NCBI RefSeq assembly: GCF_030445035.2
Contig: NC_080696.1
Location: 24,379,661 to 24,443,660, forward strand
Reading direction: 5' to 3'
DNA length: 64,000 bases
Source of the DNA: Dasypus novemcinctus
Taxonomy: Eukaryota; Chordata; Mammalia; Cingulata; Dasypodidae
Below, piece after piece: positions 1 to 12,131 of this stretch. Numbering within the stretch: the stretch's first letter is position 1; each line of letters opens with the position of its first letter. Made by a program: the position numbers and the translations under genes. The notes beneath the pieces were generated by a model, which was not told the origin of the DNA, did no database searches, and saw nothing but the letters and a program-made list of their open reading frames with translations.

Positions 1-430
1 AAGCCTTATCTCAAGGCCGCCTCCTGTAGAAAGTCTCGTCAGCCCCTGCCAAAAGACCAACCTGACCCAGCCCTTGTAAATAACAAGAACTCCCCGACGG
101 CTTGTGTCCCCTGATAGAATTCCCAGCATTTGATTAACCGCAAACACCTGCTTCTGTACGTGCTTGCTTGCTGAGCTATTGCCCCCGCCCTGAACCTAAA
201 AGCCTATATAAGCAAACTCTCCCCGCAACCCGGGGGACAGATTCGCAGCATGATGAAAGTAGTTGGTATTGTCCCATTTCTCTTTACTTTATTAAACCAT
301 TACCCACCTCTGATTCACTTCCCCACCCCTAAAATCACCCCTTGAGCCCATCCTGCCGTCGTTAAAAAATTGCCTCTTTCTTCTCTAATCAGAAGCAAAG
401 CTGCCTTTCCCTAAGGATTCTTCCTTCACA
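1..430 (+). mobile_element. Putative endogenous retrovirus LTR, 5'-truncated by window edge
   Basis: The stretch has LTR-like architecture: a TATA-like box (TATATAAG, about 205-212), a C-rich region about 25 bases downstream, and TTTATTAAACC near 288-298, which could serve as a poly(A) signal. A CA dinucleotide near 430 could be the LTR end. No gag, pol or env reading frame follows. The left boundary is not in the window, so neither TG...CA ends nor a target duplication can be verified. It could be another repeat with a promoter-like segment. Confidence 0.4.
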
Positions 431-907
431 TTTATTCATGTTGAGGCTTAATCCTTCTGTAGTTCATTTGCAGTTTAGCATAGACACTGTAATAGGTTGC
501 GTTTCCATTTTTCCAGTCTGTTCTGATCACTTCCTCCTCTCTTCTTTTCCTGGACTAGCCCTAATTCTCCAGTATAGAATTTCCAGAGAGTATTCTATAT
601 GACTCATTCTCCCCTCCTGCACCTGCAGAAAAGGGTCCTCATCAGAGCTGTCCTTCCTTCCCAGCACCCTCTCTTCTCTTTGTTTTATGTTTAATTTTGG
701 TTTTGCAGGTTGGGGAGGGTACTTTGGTGGGAGTGGTGGAATGCAAATCCAGCGGCTCAGCATTGTGGATGGTGGGGGCCCCTCTCCAGGACCTTCCAGT
801 ACGAGAATTTATTATAAGTAAGAGTCTTTCAGCAAGATGAACACATGAGCAGTTCTCGCATCTTGCAGTTGCTTCCATGGGAGAACGGTCTTGAATGTTT
901 ATTGATA
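431..907. other. Intronic/intergenic sequence without recognised features
   Basis: No exon-like or repeat-like structure was recognised. Short open frames here have no family resemblance. It is presumed to be PYGB intron 2 because exon 3 lies downstream and no other exon intervenes. Confidence 0.4.
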
Positions 908-921
908 AAATCTTCCATAAG

Positions 922-1296
922 GGAAACGGACTTTGGCCCAGTGGTTAGGGCGTCCGTCTACCGTATGGGAGGTCCGCGATTCAAACCCCGGGCCTCCTTG
1001 ACCCGTGTGGAGCTGGCCATGCGCAGTGCTGATGCGCGCAAGGAGTGCCTTGCCACGCAAGGGTGTCCCCCGCGTGGGGGAGCCCCACGCGCAAGGAGTG
1101 CGCCCGTGAGGAAAAGCCGCCCAGCGTGAAAAGAAAGTGCAGCCTGTCCAAGAATGGCGCCACCCACACTTCCGTGCCACTGACGACAACAGAAGCGGAC
1201 AAAGAAACAAGACGCAGCAAACAAACACCAAGAACAGACAACCAGGGGAGGGGGGGGGAATTAAATAAATAAATAAATCTTTAAAAAAAAAAAAAA
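922..1296 (+). mobile_element. DAS-III-like tRNA-derived SINE
   Basis: A tRNA-like head carries an A-box-like segment (tggcccagtggttaggg) and a B-box-like segment (gattcaaacccc). The body has the 'gatgcgc..caaggagtg' motif and an 'aataaataaataaatcttt' tail ending in A14. The copy is flanked by a direct repeat (atcttccataag, about 910-921 and 1297-1308), so it is a complete and fairly young retrotransposition. This family is the main clue to an armadillo source. Confidence 0.9.
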
Positions 1297-1308
1297 ATCT
1301 TCCATAAG

Positions 1309-2557
1309 ATGGAGTTGGCTACCTCTAATATTTTACTAAGACAATATCATAAGAGTCCATGTATGGTTCTGAAAGTTCTTTCACTGTATCATTTGTATAA
1401 CCAATTTTCAGAATGTGTTCAACATTGATTATTCCATCTGCTATTCTTTAGTTTCCTTGGGAGTCTCCCAGCAGAATTTTGTTGCTATTGGCTTTTAGTT
1501 GATTGAAATATTCAGTGTTCTCTAAGGTTTTGTCACATTTGTTAAAAACATGAATTAATTCTCCTTTAAATCCCCGTTTTCATAAAAGCCCATGAAGTTG
1601 GATACTACTTAGACATTTGTATGATAAAAACCAACTTGAAGATAACTTCCTCTAGTGCATCACAAATACCATCCCAATATATGAACACAGGGATGCTGAG
1701 TGTTGGAGCTTATCAAGGAAATTCTAATATCCTTTCTTGAGCATAACATCAGATTCTTCTCGATTTCTTTAAATTTAGCTTCTGACAAGCAAACTACATT
1801 ATTTCACATATCCTTCCTGGAGTATAATATAAGATTCTTCCCAATTTCTTTAAATTTAGCTTTTGGCAAGTAAACTACATGACTCAGCTTACCATTCTGC
1901 CATTTAAGGGTACTTCTCTTCTGTGGTAAGAACAGGATCAACTTCAATAGCATAATATTTTCTTCTAGTTGTAATAACCTTTTTTTGACACTCATGTGTA
2001 ACCAGCTTGCAGATGTCAATGATATGACATGTTGGGCATCTTTTCCCTATGACTTAGCATCAGATAAAAATCTATTACTTTCTGAAGTGTGGCAGCTTCT
2101 CCTTTGATGAGACATCAGAAAATTTCTTATACTCTAGTAGGGTCTTGATAGAAAGTGAACTTTTCCAGAATTCTAACATCATTTTCAGAAGACTCTTGAT
2201 TATCTAGTCTTCCTTAAGGCACTCTGAGTTCTCCTGTTCTTGATTTCATCCTAGAACAACAGTGTAGATGGCAAGCAAAATCCAGAGGTGAGGGTTTGGA
2301 TATAGGCATCTCGATAGTCATCTTCCTTTCAAGGTGAAATAGGTACTGGGCCAGCACCCCCCCCCCCCCCACCACCAGGGCATACTTGCTGGCACTCGCT
2401 ACCGCATCCGGCCAATGAGGAGAGGCAACTTGGAATGGCTGCAAGCCTTCACATGTGCTCCGCAGAGAGGCAGGTGGATGCCCTGTCTTGAGCATAATTC
2501 TTTAGCAGTATGTTCAGAAACTGAGATCCACATACTGATCGTTTGGTTGGTGTGCCT
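1309..2557. other. Unrecognised AT-rich tract with coding-like fragments on the - strand
   Basis: No exon borders or known repeat were recognised. On the minus strand several short open pieces sit in shifting frames (for example 2214-2495 and 1804-2019), interrupted by stops. This is the pattern of a decayed processed pseudogene or an old transposon protein. I could not name a parent. A homopolymeric C run lies near 2358-2371. The last part (about 2500-2557) continues across the young L1 insertion at 12165 and may be an old L1 3' fragment. Confidence 0.35.
1731..1890. repeat. Two-copy direct tandem duplication, unit about 80 bp
   Basis: The segments around 1750-1799 and 1830-1879 are nearly the same, sharing 'gatttctttaaatttagctt' or close variants and ending in 'aaactacat', at an 80-base offset. 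The copies differ by several substitutions, so the duplication is not recent. Confidence 0.8.
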
Positions 2558-2571
2558 CTGTGATCTCTCTT
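2558..2571. repeat. Target-site duplication, left copy (L1 3' side)
   Basis: CTGTGATCTCTCTT directly abuts the poly-T (antisense poly-A) of the L1 and is identical to 12151-12164. Confidence 0.93.
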
Positions 2572-5401
2572 TTTTTTTTTTGTTGTTGTCTCTAATAATT
2601 TTTTTTTTATTGACTTTGTAATAATATTACATTAAAAATATATATGTGAGGTCCCATTCAACCCCACCCCCCCACCCCCCCTCTCCCCCCCCCCAACAAC
2701 ACTCGTTCCCATCATCATGACACATCCATTGGATTTGGTAAGTACATCTTTGGGCACCTCTGCACCTCATAGTCAATGGTCCACATCATGGCCCATACTC
2801 TCCCCCATTCCATCCAGTGGGCCCTGTGAGGATTTACAATGTCCGGTGATTGCCTCTGAAGCACCATCCAGGGCAGCTCCATGTCCCAAAGACGCCTCCA
2901 CCTCTCATCTCTTCCTGCCTTTCCCCATACCCATCGTCCACCATGTCCACTTTTCCCAATCCAATGCCACCTCTTCTATGTGGACATTGGATTGGTTGTG
3001 TCCATTGCACCTCTATGTCAAGAGGAGGCTCAGATTCCACATGGATGCTGGATGCAATCCTCCCATTTTCAGTTGTAATCACTCTAGGCTCCATGGTGTG
3101 GTGGTTGTCCTTCTTCAACTCCATCTTAGCTGAGTGTGGTAAGTCCAATAGATCAGATTGTAGGTGCTGGAGTCTGTTGAGGCTCAGGACCTGGCTATCA
3201 CATTGTCAGTCCAGAGATTCAAATCCCCTAAATATATCTTAAACCCCAACATTAACTGCACCTCCAGCACATTAGCATGAAAGTCTTATGAAGGGAGATC
3301 CCATTTGAGTCCAGATTCATCACACATAAACACCATTTCCAAAGAGGGGCCATCTGACCTGGTAGTTAACCCCATTGGCCATGACCATAACTCCCATGGG
3401 TCTCTTTAGCCCTCAAAGGAACCAATATCTGGGGGTTGTATCTGCTTTATCTGTCTCTCTGACTCTGCTCAGTTGTGCATGAGGGCAATCCTTCTGCCAG
3501 CCTCCAGACTCTTTTTTAGAAACTCGTAGCCATATAAACTCATTTCTCCTTTCCATTTCCCCCTTACTTTAGGTCAAACAGCATTTTAAAGTCATGGTGT
3601 TTTATGTAGACATGGATATTCTGCTGATCCGCATTGAACCTTCCATATAAGGTCATTTTCCAGTTGCATCATCAGTTGGTAGTTGATAGTGGTCCCTCGT
3701 TGCCAGGGAGGCTCATCCCCGGGTGTCATGTCCCACGCTGGGGGGAAGGCATTGCATTTACATGCTGAGTTTGGCTTCGAGACTGGCCACATTTGAGTAA
3801 CATGAAGGCTGACAGGAGGAAATTCCCAGGCACAATGTTGCTCTAGGCCTTGTTCTTATTTTAGGTTTATCAGCTCACAAGCATAGTCATTAGCATCAGG
3901 GGCTCACTGTTGAACCCTCACTCCCTCCCAGTCCCCGCCACTGTACCTGGGAGACTGTCGCTGCTCCCCTAGGGACCACGACAGAGCACCACTGGCCAGG
4001 AACCCAGTACCCCCCCTGCTGTGGTTTTTAATTGATGCCACTATGAGTATATCCAAACATTACCATGCACCCTGGACATATGTTCTGTACAGCTCCCTGT
4101 CAGCCATATATCACCTGTCATTGGTATCCCATACCAGTATCCCTCCATTGCCATTGTTGAAACACTCTGTGATCCAGAACTCCCCGAAATTTGAAGCCCA
4201 ATATAATGTTATGGTCCCTTACTAGGGAATGGCATATAGCGATGGGTTTAAAGGATAGATAAAGAACTTGGATAAAGTTAGATAAAGAGCTTAGATAAAG
4301 AATGTTGACTTGAAAAAATTCCACATCCTATCTTTTTCTTTTTTTTTTTTTTTCCCCCCTAATTATTCAGCTTTTCTTCACAGGAGTCCTAGACCACAGC
4401 AATGTATATATATAATATACAGCACTCCCACACATCCATCAGAAAACCTTTTCCCTTCCACAGTGATACTCTTACGCCCTATTCATATCATATTTACTTA
4501 AAGTGGTGTACAGAGTCTGAGACATTAGCTTTCTAACAAGGTGACATCTGTGCTTACATTATGGTGCATACTTTAGGATACACAGTTCTTTACATTTTTA
4601 GTTATCCTATGCTTTACATTATGGTTTACATTATCAGTCTGTCATCTCCTATATGTTATGGTGTAATATTGCATGTTTTATATCCATCCTTGTGTACTCT
4701 CAAGAAACTTCTCTCTTATCCCCCATTTACTTTGGTTCCACACATTTGACGTCCATTTTCCCTTCCACCTTGGTGCCCACAGTGACAGCCAACCTCCGTT
4801 TCCTGAGGAGCCACTTCCAGAGATAGATGGAATAGTGTTCAGGGCCTAACTTGCTCAACTGCCCCAATGCCCTGGGAGCCACCCTTTCTCTCGAGGGATA
4901 CAGTTCCCTCTATTTGATGGCATTAGTCCTCCCCAGGATGTGGGTCCACCCCCACTCTCACTACTTGGGTTTCTACCCCATGGTGTCACCCACTCTGGCA
5001 GAATGAGCATTTAGACATTCCCCAGGAGCCCGTCCTGCATCAGACCCTCCCCTCCGAGCATTCTAAACAGGTAACCCTCTTTATTATATTTTGATATGAT
5101 TTTCTCGGCATTTTACTCTCCACCAACACCTGACCCTCTCCTGTGTTCGTATGCTACCCCTCCCTCCCCCCACTTTTGGGCAACGTTACCCATCCGTCCC
5201 TCCCCAGCCACCCTCAAACCCGCAAGGCCCCAACCAAAGGCACCCTCTTGCCCCCCTTTTATCTCTTCTTTGTGTTCATACTTACCACCATCTCGTCTTA
5301 AATTCCACCCCTGCAGACATCGGCTCATATCCTTCCTCCACCCTCCGATTTCCTGTAAGCCTATCGTTCAGTCTCTTGCTATCTAGGGCAGCTTGGTTAT
5401 T
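2572..5401 (-). other. L1 3' region (about 2.8 kb)
   Basis: This is everything between the ORF2 stop and the target duplication. It is several times the roughly 0.5-kb 3' UTR of human L1. It has no long open frame in L1 sense. Read on the minus strand it contains a polypurine block ending in about 22 A residues (+ strand T tract near 4329-4354), G-runs (C-runs on + at 2661-2695), and a terminal A tract. It is either the normal long UTR of this L1 lineage or includes transduced downstream sequence. Confidence 0.8.
2606..2611 (-). promoter_or_regulatory. L1 polyadenylation hexamer AATAAA
   Basis: TTTATT on + (AATAAA on -) is followed in the L1 sense direction by A-rich sequence and the terminal poly-A about 25-35 bases further on. 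The position is right for the element's own poly(A) signal. Confidence 0.65.
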
Positions 5402-6688
5402 TCATATCATTGAGGTCATGTAGTATTTGTCCTTCAATGTCTGGGTTGCTTCACTCAACATAAGGTTCTCAAGATTCATCCATGTTATCACATGTGTTTG
5501 TAGTGTGTTTGTTCTTACAGCCGAGTAGTATTCCATTGTGTGTATATACCACATTTTATTGATCCACTCATCTGTTGATGGGCATTTGGGTTGATTCCAA
5601 CTTTTGGCAATAGTGAACAATGCTGCTATGAACATTGGTGTACATATATCGGTTTGTGTCCTTGTTTTCAGTTCTGCTGGGTATATACCCAGCAGTGGTA
5701 TTGCTGGGTCATATGGCAAATCTATGGCTAGTTTTTTGAGAAACCGCCATACTGTCCTCCAGAATGGTTGGATCCTTCTGCATTCCCACCAGCAGTGGAT
5801 GAGTGTTCCCTTTCCTTCACATCCTCTCCAGCACTTGTATTCTTCTGTTTTTTTCATAGCTGCCAATCTTATGGGTGTAAGATGGTATCTCATTGTAGTT
5901 TTGATTTGCATTTCCCTGATAGCTAGAGATTTGGAACATTTTTTCATGTGCTTTCTTGCCATTTGTATTTCTTCTTTGGAGAAGTGTCTGTTTAAGTCTT
6001 TTTCCCATTTTTTAAATGGGTTGTTTATCTTTTTATTTTCAAGATATAGGAGTTCTTTATATATGCAAGTTATAAGTTTCTTATCAGATATATGATTGCC
6101 AAATATTTTCTCCCACTGTGTGGGCTCCCTTTTTACTTTCTTGACAAACTCCTTTGAGGTGCAGAAGGCTTTAATTTTGAGGAAGTCCCATTTATCTATT
6201 AGTTCTTTTGCTGCTCGTGCTTTTGGTGAGATATTCATAAATCCATTTCCTATTACAAGGTCCTGTAGATGTTTCCCTACACTGCTTTCTAAGGTTTTTA
6301 TGGTCTTGGCTCTTATATTTAGGTCTTTGATCCATCTTGAGTTGATCTTTGTATAAGGTGTGAGATGGTAATCCTCTTTCATTCTTCTACATATGGCTAT
6401 CCAGTTCTCCAGACACCATTTGTTGAATAGGCCACTCTCTCCCAGTTGAGAGGGTTTGGTGGCTTTATCGAATATTATGTGGTTGTATATGTGAGGTTCT
6501 ATATCAGAGCTTTCAATTCGATTCCATTGGTCTATGTGTCTCTCCTTATGCCAATACCATGCTGTTTTCACCACCGTAGCTTTATAGTATGTTTTGAAAT
6601 CAGGTAGTGTGATTCCTCCAATTTCGTTTTTCTTTTTCAGTATGTCTTTGGCTATTCGGGGTCTCTTTCCTTTCCAAATAAATTTCAT
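5402..6688 (-). pseudogene. L1 ORF2 C-terminal part (frame-shifted)
   Basis: This 428-codon open frame matches the L1 ORF2p region after the reverse transcriptase. It begins at [14 protein letters not shown] and has the [11 protein letters not shown] and [19 protein letters not shown] blocks seen in mammalian L1s. The cysteine-rich motif is present as CWRGC followed by HCWWEC. It is one frame off from the upstream piece, and its first ATG overlaps the upstream TGA by four bases (ATGA, 6685-6688). Combined length with the upstream piece is about 1,270 codons, normal for L1 ORF2, so nothing large is missing. The C-terminal segment cannot be translated in fusion unless the shift is an assembly error. 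Confidence 0.92.
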
Positions 6689-9213
6689 AGTTTTTCTAGT
6701 TCCTTAAAGAAGGCTGCGTTGGTTTTTATTGGGATTGCATTGAATGTGTAGATCAGTTTTGGTAGGATAGACATCTTAATAATGTTCAGTCTTCCTATCC
6801 ATGAACAAGGAATAGTCTTCCATTTATTTAGGTCTTCTTTGATTTCCTTGAACAATCTTGTATAGTTCTCGGTGTATAAGTTCTTTACCTCTTTAGTTAA
6901 ATTTATTCCTAAGTATTTGATTTTTTTATTTACTATTGTGAATGGTATTTGTTTCTTGATTTCCTCCTGATCTTGCTCATTATTGGTGTACAGAAATGCT
7001 ACTGATTTTTGTGCATTGATCTTATAACCTGCGACTTTACTAAACTCATTTATGAGTTCTAGAATCTTCGTTGTAGATCTCTCAGGGTTTTCTATGTATA
7101 GGATCATGTCATCTGCAAATAATGAAATTTTTACTTCTTCCTTTCCAATTTGAATGCCTTTTATTTCTGGTTCTTGCCTCAGTGCTCGAGCAAGTACTTC
7201 TAAGACAATGTTAAATAGGAGTGGAGACAGTGGGCATCCTTGTCTTGTTCCTGAGTTTAGAGGGAAGGAGTCTAGGATTTCTCCATTGTAAACAATATTG
7301 GCTTTAGGTTTTTCATATATACTCTTTATCATGTTCAAAAAATTCCCTTGTATTCCAATCTTTTGGAGTGTTTTTATCAAGAAAGGGTGCTGTATTTTGT
7401 CAAATGCTTTTTCTGCATCAATAGATATAATCATGTGATTTTTTTCCTTCAGTCTGTTTATATGGTGTATTACGTTGATTGATTTTCTTATGTTGAACCA
7501 TCCTTGCATACCTGGGATGAATCCCACTTGGTCGTGGTGTATAATACGTTTAATGTGTTGTTGAATACGATTAGCAAGTATTTTGTTAAGTATTTTTGCG
7601 TCTAGGTTCATTAGAGAAATTGGTCTGTAATTTTCCTTTCTTGTGATGTCTTTGTTTGGCTTTAGTACTAGGGTAATGTTGGCATCATAGAAGGAGTTGG
7701 GTAATGTTCTTTCTGTTTCGATGTTTTGGAATAGTTTCAGCAGGATTGGTGTCAGTTCTTTCCAGAATGTTTTGTAGAATTCACCTGTGAAGCCATCTGG
7801 CCCTGGGCTCTTCTTAGTTGGGAGATTTTTAATAACTGATTCTATCTCTCTGCTTGTGATTGGTTTGTTAAGATCATCAATTTCTTCTTTCGTCATTATG
7901 GGCTGCTTATGTGTTTCTAGGAATTTGTCCATTTCCTCTAGATTGTCATTTTTGTTGGAATATAGTTTTTCAAAATATCCTCTTATGATAGTCTTTATTT
8001 CTGTGGGGTCAGTGGTGATATCGCCTTTCTCATTTCTTATTTTGTGTATTTGCATCTTCTCTCTTTTTTTCTTTGTTAGTGTTCCTAAAGGTTTGTCAAT
8101 TTTGTTAATCTCAAAAAACCAGCTCTTGGTCTTGTTTATCTGTTCAAGTGCTTTCTTATTTTCTATTTCATTTAGTTCTGCTCTTATCTTTGTTATTTCC
8201 TTCCTTCTTCTTCCTGTTGGGTTACTTTGTTGTTGTTTTTCTAATTCCTTCAAATGTGCAGTTAGTTCTTCAATTTTTGCTCTTTCTTCTTTTTTGATAT
8301 ATGAATTTATGGCTATAAACTTCCCTCTCAGTACTGCTTTTGCTGCATCCCATAAATTTTGGTATGTTGTGTTATCATTATCATTTGTTTCAAGATAGTC
8401 ATTGATTTCTTTTGAGATTTCCTCTTTGACCCACTGTTTTTCTAAGTGTGTGCTGTTTAATTTCCAAATCGTGGTGTGAAATCTGGGCTTCTGTCCCTTG
8501 CAAATCTCCAGCTTGACTCCACTGTGGTCAGAGATAATGTTTTGTATGATTTCAATCTTTCTGAATTCGTTCAGCCTTTCTTTGTGGCCTAGCATATGAT
8601 CTATCTTGGAGAATGATCCATGTGCGCTTGAGAAAAATGTATATCCTGCTGTGTTTGGGTGTAGCGATCTATATATGTCTATTAGATCGAGCTCCTCTAA
8701 TATACTATTCAGATGTTTTGTTTCTTTGGTGATTCTCTTTTGAGATGTTCTGTCCAGAGTTGAGAGTGGTGTATTAAAATCCCCCACTATAATTGTAGAT
8801 GTATCTATTCTTTCACTTAGTTTTTCCAGCGTTTGCCTGACGTATTTAGAGGCACCCTTGTTAGGGGCATAGATATTTATGATTGTTCGATCTTCTTGAC
8901 AGATTTTCCCTTTGACTAAAATGTAGTATCCTTCTTTGTCTCTCACAGTTGTTTCACATTTAAAGTCTATTTTGTCTGATATTAATATAGCTACTCCTGC
9001 CTTTTTTTGGTTATTGTTAGCTTGTATGATTGTTTTCCAGCCATTCACTTTCAATCTCCATGCGTCTCTGGGTCTAAGATGTGTCTCTTGTAGACAGCAT
9101 ATGGATGGGTCATATTTCCTTATCCAATGTCCCAGTCTGAATCTTTTGATAGGTGAGTTTAATCCGTTGACATTCAGTGTTATTACTATCAAGGAATTAT
9201 TTGTGTTAGCCAT
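6685..9213 (-). pseudogene. L1 ORF2 endonuclease-reverse transcriptase part, truncated by frameshift
   Basis: This is an 842-codon open frame. The N-terminal apurinic-like endonuclease keeps Asn14 (LNVNGLN), Glu43 (CCLQETH), the GDFN motif and the SDH motif. The reverse transcriptase follows with fingers/palm blocks ([38 protein letters not shown]) and the catalytic FADD at residues 699-702 (+ strand 7108-7119). It ends in TGA shortly after KELEKL, where other L1s continue. The catalytic residues of both domains are intact. The start is 73 bases after the ORF1 stop, as usual in L1. Confidence 0.94.
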
Positions 9214-9286
9214 ATTTTGATTGGATTTGTGTTTGTCATATTTTGTTTGTATTTTTTTTTTGTCTTTTTTGTTGTTGTTGTTGGTC

Positions 9287-10255
9287 TTATACTCTCCTCC
9301 AACTTTGCCTTTCCTGTTTTTTCCTTTCTTCCTGCAGAACTCCCTTTAGAATTTCTTGAAGGGGAGGTTTCTTGTTGGTATACTCTTTCAGTTTCTGTTT
9401 GTCTGCGAATATTTTGAACTCTCCATCATGTTTGAATGCTAGTTTAGCTGGATAGAGTATTCTTGGTTGGAAGTTTTTTTCCTTTAGTACCTTGACTATA
9501 TCATACCACTGTCTTCTTGCCTCCATGGTTTCAGAAGAGAAATCAGCACTTAATCTAATTGAGCTTCCCTTGTATGTGATGGTTTTCTTTTCTCTTGCTG
9601 CTTTTAGGATTTTCTCTTTGTCTTGAGCCTTGGATAATTTGACAAGTATATGTCTTGGGGTGGGCCTGTTGGGGTTTATGACTTGTGGAGTGCGCTGTGC
9701 TTCTTGGATATGTACATCTGTCTCTTTCAGTAGATTTGGGAAGTTTTCAGCCATTATTTCCTGCAACACTCCTTCTGACCCCTTTCCCTTCTCTTCACCT
9801 TCTGGAATGCCTATAATACGTATGTTTGAGCGTTTTGCATTGTCATTCAGGTCCCTAAATCCTAATTGGATTTTTTCTATCTTCTTATTTACCCCTTCTA
9901 CTATCTGTTTGATTTCTGAAGTACTGTCTTCCACATCACTAATTCTCTGCTCTGTCTCTTCTAGTCTGCTGATATTTGCTGCAAGTGTATTTTTGATTTC
10001 TTGAACTGTGGTGTTCATTCCCATCATATCTGTTATGTTTTTGCGTATGTCTGCAATTTCCCCTCCAAGTGATGTCTTCATGTTGTTAACCTCTTTCATT
10101 ACTGCATCAAATTTGTCGGTGATAAATGTTCTGAGATCTTTCATTGCTTGTGCCAAGTTTTGCTCCCCTTCGTGATTATTGGTTTGTTGATTGGATTCAG
10201 CCATGTTTTCCTGATTATTGGTTTGGTTTGTAGATTTTTGTTGCTTTCTGGTCAT
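9287..10255 (-). CDS. L1 ORF1 protein (RNA-binding chaperone), intact
   Basis: The frame has 322 codons; human ORF1p has 338. A polar N-terminus is followed by a coiled coil rich in Ile/Leu heptads (about residues 30-135). The RRM-like domain begins near [12 protein letters not shown], and the C-terminal domain contains the conserved blocks [29 protein letters not shown] and [16 protein letters not shown]. There is no internal stop. ORF1p binds L1 RNA as a trimer and is needed in cis for retrotransposition (family knowledge). The start ATG is the first in frame on the L1 strand, and ORF2 follows 73 bases later. Confidence 0.95.
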   Translation of the reverse strand: MTRKQQKSTNQTNNQENMAESNQQTNNHEGEQNLAQAMKDLRTFITDKFDAVMKEVNNMKTSLGGEIADIRKNITDMMGMNTTVQEIKNTLAANISRLEETEQRISDVEDSTSEIKQIVEGVNKKIEKIQLGFRDLNDNAKRSNIRIIGIPEGEEKGKGSEGVLQEIMAENFPNLLKETDVHIQEAQRTPQVINPNRPTPRHILVKLSKAQDKEKILKAAREKKTITYKGSSIRLSADFSSETMEARRQWYDIVKVLKEKNFQPRILYPAKLAFKHDGEFKIFADKQKLKEYTNKKPPLQEILKGVLQEERKKQERQSWRRV

Positions 10256-11289
10256 CTCTTTATTTTGACGAATTTAATCAGTTCCTTAGCTTCTTTGTCT
10301 GCTCTTGGAGGTTAATTAGTTGTTATTTTTGCATAGGTGTTATATCTTCTCTTTGTCACTTTTTTCTTCTTATTCTAGTTACTTGTTGTTGGTTAAGCTC
10401 ACTTTAGAGGAAAGTATTAGTGTTGGGGAAAGGCAATTGTGTAAGCAAGGGAAAAGTGTAAAGTAGTATTGGTGATGTATGTTAACAAAGCAAGAATATG
10501 AGATCTGGGAGGATGGAGGTTAGATTCGTGTAGATTGTATAGAGTTATAGCTGTAGGTAGAGTACCTTTTATGAAGTAGATGACTGAATATGGGAGGAAT
10601 ATGGTATGAACTACAAAGCTATTGTTTTCATGAGAGAGGGAAAAAGAAAAGAAAGGTAATATTTTCAAGAGTGGATAACAGACAGAAAACAGAACAAAGG
10701 TATTAGAAATTAAGAGTTAGACACTTTGTGGATCAAAGAACGGGAGGTGGGGGGTGGAATATAGGAGAGACAGTAGATGATAGTGGATATCAAGATGCAG
10801 GGGAAGGGGGATAGTGTAGGTAGCCTAAATCAGTTCACACAGAAATGAGACAGTGGAGGATGGGAAAACCCCAGCAAATGTGAGGTGTTCCCTGTAGCAC
10901 CTATTGTATACTTGAATTAAAATAAAATAAGTGGAAGATGAGGGACAAGAGGGAAAGAGAAAACCGAAAAACAAAAAAACTAATTATAATAAAGAAAAAA
11001 AGAAAGACAAGAAGAAAGGAAGAAAGAAAAAGAGGATGGGCAAACGGTGGGGAACGGATAGGGGGAAGAGAGATACAGGTATACACATGTCACAATTGCA
11101 ACACTATCTAAAACAACAACTTCCCCCCGCTTTGCCCTAAAACCCCCCGTCTGTCTGCCCAAATGGGTCTGCAAGCACCTCCCTTCCCACAAACCCCCAA
11201 TAGGCCGCCCAGGGCCCACGAACTCCCCAGTACTGCAGATGCTCCAAAAAAAAACAAAAAAAAAAACAAAAAAAAAAAACAAAGAACAG

Positions 11290-11860
11290 AAACCCCTCCG
11301 CAGGCCCGGCTCCGCCCGCCGCTGCCCACCGCGGAGGCCTGGACCGGCTCTGCCCGGCTCCTTACGCCGCCGCGGCCTGGCCTGGCTCCGCCAGGCTCCG
11401 CTCGCTACAGCGGCCCAGCCGGCTCCCGCGTCCACCTCCCGCCGCTGCGGCCTGGACCGGCCCCGCCCGGCTCCGTATGCAGCCGCTGCCTGACCCGGCT
11501 CCGCCTGGCTCCGCTCGCTACAGCGGCCTGGCCCCGCTCCAGCATCTGCCTCTCGCTGCTGCGGCCTGCACCGGCCCCGCCCGGCTCCGTACGCCGCCGC
11601 GGCCCGGCCCGGCTACGCCCGGCTCCGCTCGCTACAGCGGCCCGGCCCGGCTCCGGCGTCCACCTCTCGCCGCCGCGTCCTGGACCGGCCCCGCCCGGCT
11701 CCATACGCCGCTGCGGCCCGGCCTGGCTACGCCCGGCTCCGCTCGCTACAGCGGCCCAGACCCGGCTCCGGACGCCCGCCGCCGCGGCCTGAACCGGCCC
11801 CGCCCAGCTCCGCACGCCGCCGGGGCCCGGCTCGGCCCGGCTCGGCCCCGCCCGGCCCGG
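11290..11860 (-). repeat. GC-rich tandem monomers, period about 114 bp
   Basis: The marker CTCGCTACAG occurs at 11401, 11514, 11628 and 11742, giving spacings of 113, 114 and 114. Each unit carries repeated CCCGGCTCCG-type GC boxes and CpGs. About five units, some degenerate, are present. Confidence 0.88.
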
Positions 11861-12131
11861 CTCCGGCGTCCGCCGCTGCGGCCCGGCCTGGCTCAGCCCC
11901 ACCGAGCGGGGCTAGATGCCTCGTCTCCGCCTACCCAAGGAGGGAATCCTCTACAGGTAGCTGGGATCTCCGTGTATATTTCACAGACGGATCCTCTCTG
12001 TTACCTTCCCTCCAAATCGATGTCCAGACACCTCCGGACCAGCAAAAATCCCGAAACAATCCGGTCCCAAAGAGTCTCCAACGCCGCCCAGCCGATTCCC
12101 TGCAGAAGACCCTAACAGGGATGTTCACTCA

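Noticed and set aside
11163..12115. Long proline/arginine/alanine-rich open frames on both strands
   Set aside because: They are produced by the GC-rich L1 promoter monomers, which lack stop codons in several frames. There is no start context or family match.
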